Positions 62,254 through 64,000 of a DNA stretch of 64,000 nt are shown here, one piece after another (position 1 is the first letter of the stretch; each line of letters begins with the position of its first letter). Source of the stretch: Vibrio sp. HB236076 (lineage in GTDB: Bacteria > Pseudomonadota > Gammaproteobacteria > Enterobacterales > Vibrionaceae); NCBI RefSeq assembly GCF_040957575.1, contig NZ_CP162601.1, forward strand, positions 1,550,001 to 1,614,000, in the 5' to 3' direction. The translations under genes and the position numbers were made by a program. The notes beneath the pieces are model-generated. The model did no database searches. It saw only the letters and a program-made list of their open reading frames with translations, and was not told the DNA's origin.

Positions 62254-63318
62254 ATGTCTTTTTTATTCAACGTCTCCCCAGTCAAGCGAATAGAGTGTGC
62301 TTCATTAGTAATAGCAAAAAAATTACTACGCGTATTACTGGTTGTGGTGGCAAGCGGTTTACTTAGCGCCTGCCAGTGGCACAGCCCTGAAGATGACTTT
62401 ATCGAATATGCCGCGCGCTTATCGAGAGTATTGACTGTGACGTCGCCCGAGGCACCTCAAGAACAAGATAGCGCTCTGCCCTCAAAGCGCCACCTCATTT
62501 TAACCATTCCAAGACGAAGTATGGGACTGATTGACAGTTACGCATTAAGAGCCTGTGGCTTATTTCAAATCATTGCGCAAAAAAATGCGTCATTAGGGAA
62601 AGTACAAGACCCATTTCGCGACTTTGATTATCAAACCGAGTTTTTATTCACGTTGAATCAGTGTCAAAAATCAAGTTCACTAAGCCAAGCGCAATACCAT
62701 CTGCTCGATGAGATAAAACAACAAAAGTATGAGGATATGATGGCTCATTTTCACAACCTTCTCTTAGGCAGTGAGGCAATGAGGCACCAGTTAATGGCGT
62801 CACTCTGGTTTAGCGATAGCCAAGAGTATTATTTTGACGACGTTAAGCAGGCATGGCAGGCCTTAACTGCGCTGCACACTCTCATTATCAAGGCGCAGTT
62901 CGACCAAATAAAGCCCACAAAATTGGTTCACTTTCAAGAAGCGCTTGAAAAGTCTGAGTTGATTGGCCGACTCACCTACTCATTACAACGCAGTGCACTT
63001 TGGCTCGACACCAGCAGCCACATATTGCGCTCGAATCAAGACAAAATTCCCTGTGGCGCGCAACGAGATAAGACCCGAGTGACCCGCTTGAACAATGTGT
63101 TACACCACTATTATGCCCCGACCATTCAAAGCTATACCGCCTCGTTAAACCGTGCATACCTAAATCTGTCGCCCTTTCTAGAGCCAGTACGGTACGCGCT
63201 AAATCAAGTTCAGCACCAACTGGCTCTTGACCACGCCTTTCAACAATTTAAACAAGCCAATCTTGCTCATGTTAATGCATGGCAAAGCATTCAGCGTCGT
63301 TGTCTGCCTCAACCCTAG
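62254..63318 (+). CDS. DUF3080 lipoprotein
   Basis: A 354-residue protein with an N-terminal signal and lipobox (LLRVLLVVVASGLLSAC), so probably lipid-anchored. The body is helical, with LRACGLFQIIAQKNASLGKV, DFDYQTEFLFTLNQC and LHHYYAPTIQSYTASLN, matching the DUF3080 family that often follows norM. GAGGAGAAA precedes the ATG. Function unknown. The gap to the preceding norM is 101 bases, so it may share its transcript. Confidence 0.88.
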   Translation: MSFLFNVSPVKRIECASLVIAKKLLRVLLVVVASGLLSACQWHSPEDDFIEYAARLSRVLTVTSPEAPQEQDSALPSKRHLILTIPRRSMGLIDSYALRACGLFQIIAQKNASLGKVQDPFRDFDYQTEFLFTLNQCQKSSSLSQAQYHLLDEIKQQKYEDMMAHFHNLLLGSEAMRHQLMASLWFSDSQEYYFDDVKQAWQALTALHTLIIKAQFDQIKPTKLVHFQEALEKSELIGRLTYSLQRSALWLDTSSHILRSNQDKIPCGAQRDKTRVTRLNNVLHHYYAPTIQSYTASLNRAYLNLSPFLEPVRYALNQVQHQLALDHAFQQFKQANLAHVNAWQSIQRRCLPQP

Positions 63319-63339
63319 CTATGGTGGCAATTAACAGCA

Positions 63340-64000
63340 CTAAGGCGGTATCACAGTGGTAACCCGTTGATGTTCCCTTGAAGCATAACGCCAAAATCGA
63401 GCAAACCGAGGAAGCCCATTGTCAGTAACCCCATTGTGGCGAATCGTGATGACACTGCCAATTTCGGGCGGCATTTGTCGTAAATCATCGCTTAAACCGC
63501 TGCCCACTCTAAGAACTAAGCCAGAGGATGTACGGGTGATCAAAGCGCCAACTTTTCCTTTTAAGCGCCCTTTTCCTTCCGCATAACCAATGACCGTCAC
63601 TTCGCTGTCTTGATACGCTTTTACCTTGAGAAAGCCATGGCTTCGGCCAGGTTGATATGAGTTGTGCCAATTTCTCAGCATGACCCCTTCACCTTGAGCA
63701 GCAGTAATGTTATCAAGCGTATCAGCAAGGTGCTTTTTGTCGTAAACGGGCTGATACGCGGCTAACAAAAGATGCGAAGAAGACTGATGTTGAAACCAAG
63801 CAGACAACTCGGCGTAGCGTTGTGAAAAGGGCGTGTTACGCTGTGGCATATCAAATAACACAAAACGGATCTGACGCCAAGCTTTGAGGTTGGGCTGATG
63901 ATCAAACACGGTCTGTTGAACAGTAGAAAAGTGGTTGCGGCCAGCCCACAATTCGCCTTCGACGGGCCAAGGTGGCAAGTCAGCATACCATTTAGGTGGC
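63340..64000 (-). CDS. ATP-dependent DNA ligase (partial, 5' end outside window)
   Basis: The frame is open to the window edge (PPKWYADLPPWPVEGELWAG), so this is the C-terminal ~220 residues. Visible are motif III-like EGELWAGR, motif IV with AAQGEGVMLRNW, the motif V lysines FLKVKAYQDSEVTVIGY, and the OB-fold C-domain ending SVITIRHNGVTDNGLPRFARF. This matches the small periplasmic-type ligases of Vibrio and Haemophilus. The adenylated lysine lies outside the window. It is convergent with the DUF3080 gene. Confidence 0.92.
   Translation of the reverse strand, partial: PPKWYADLPPWPVEGELWAGRNHFSTVQQTVFDHQPNLKAWRQIRFVLFDMPQRNTPFSQRYAELSAWFQHQSSSHLLLAAYQPVYDKKHLADTLDNITAAQGEGVMLRNWHNSYQPGRSHGFLKVKAYQDSEVTVIGYAEGKGRLKGKVGALITRTSSGLVLRVGSGLSDDLRQMPPEIGSVITIRHNGVTDNGLPRFARFWRYASREHQRVTTVIPP

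Overview
The window looks like the terminus region of the large chromosome of a Vibrionaceae member, most likely Vibrio. The gene content and order support this: pepN, gdhB, pyrD, zapC, rlmKL, uup, a DUF3466 protein, rmf, fabA, a Lon-like protease, matP and fnr, together with Vibrio-typical small families (DUF2835, DUF2960, DUF3802, DUF3080). A chromosomal dif site (45742-45769) and two exact matches to the MatP motif matS support the terminus placement.

Positions 1 to about 25.8 kb are the right part of a siphovirus-type prophage. It runs from the terminase large subunit through an HK97-type head module (portal, protease, capsid, connectors) and a lambda-type tail module with a programmed -1 frameshift, to a 2457-residue tip/fiber protein. 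After the fiber come a fiber-assembly-like gene, an unusual radical SAM plus GNAT-like pair, and an M15 peptidase. A lone accessory gene follows, then a leftward pair (winged-helix protein plus membrane protein with a C-terminal HTH). A control region of about 520 bp contains divergent promoters, two CRP-like sites and a DnaA box. Two small rightward genes, one MarR-like, end at a strong terminator. The integrase and left end lie outside the window.

The prophage appears to end inside pepN. The first ~300 codons of pepN are divergent and phage-like in codon use, while the rest is ordinary host pepN, and the open reading frame is intact. I infer that the phage integrates in pepN and supplies a replacement promoter-proximal half, giving a chimeric but probably functional aminopeptidase N. 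This is the strongest candidate for an undescribed system here; the radical SAM/GNAT tail cassette is second.

From 27.4 to 45.5 kb is housekeeping sequence read mostly rightward. dif lies between an HDOD-like gene and fnr. To the right of dif, fnr is followed by a truncated potB with no potA, then intact potC and potD, pointing to a local deletion. Further right are a BON protein, GST, cobB, mobA, a DTW-domain protein, a chemoreceptor, a REC-CheC/GGDEF pair, a fructosamine-kinase relative lacking both catalytic aspartates, ribE, norM, a DUF3080 lipoprotein and the 3' part of an ATP-dependent DNA ligase.
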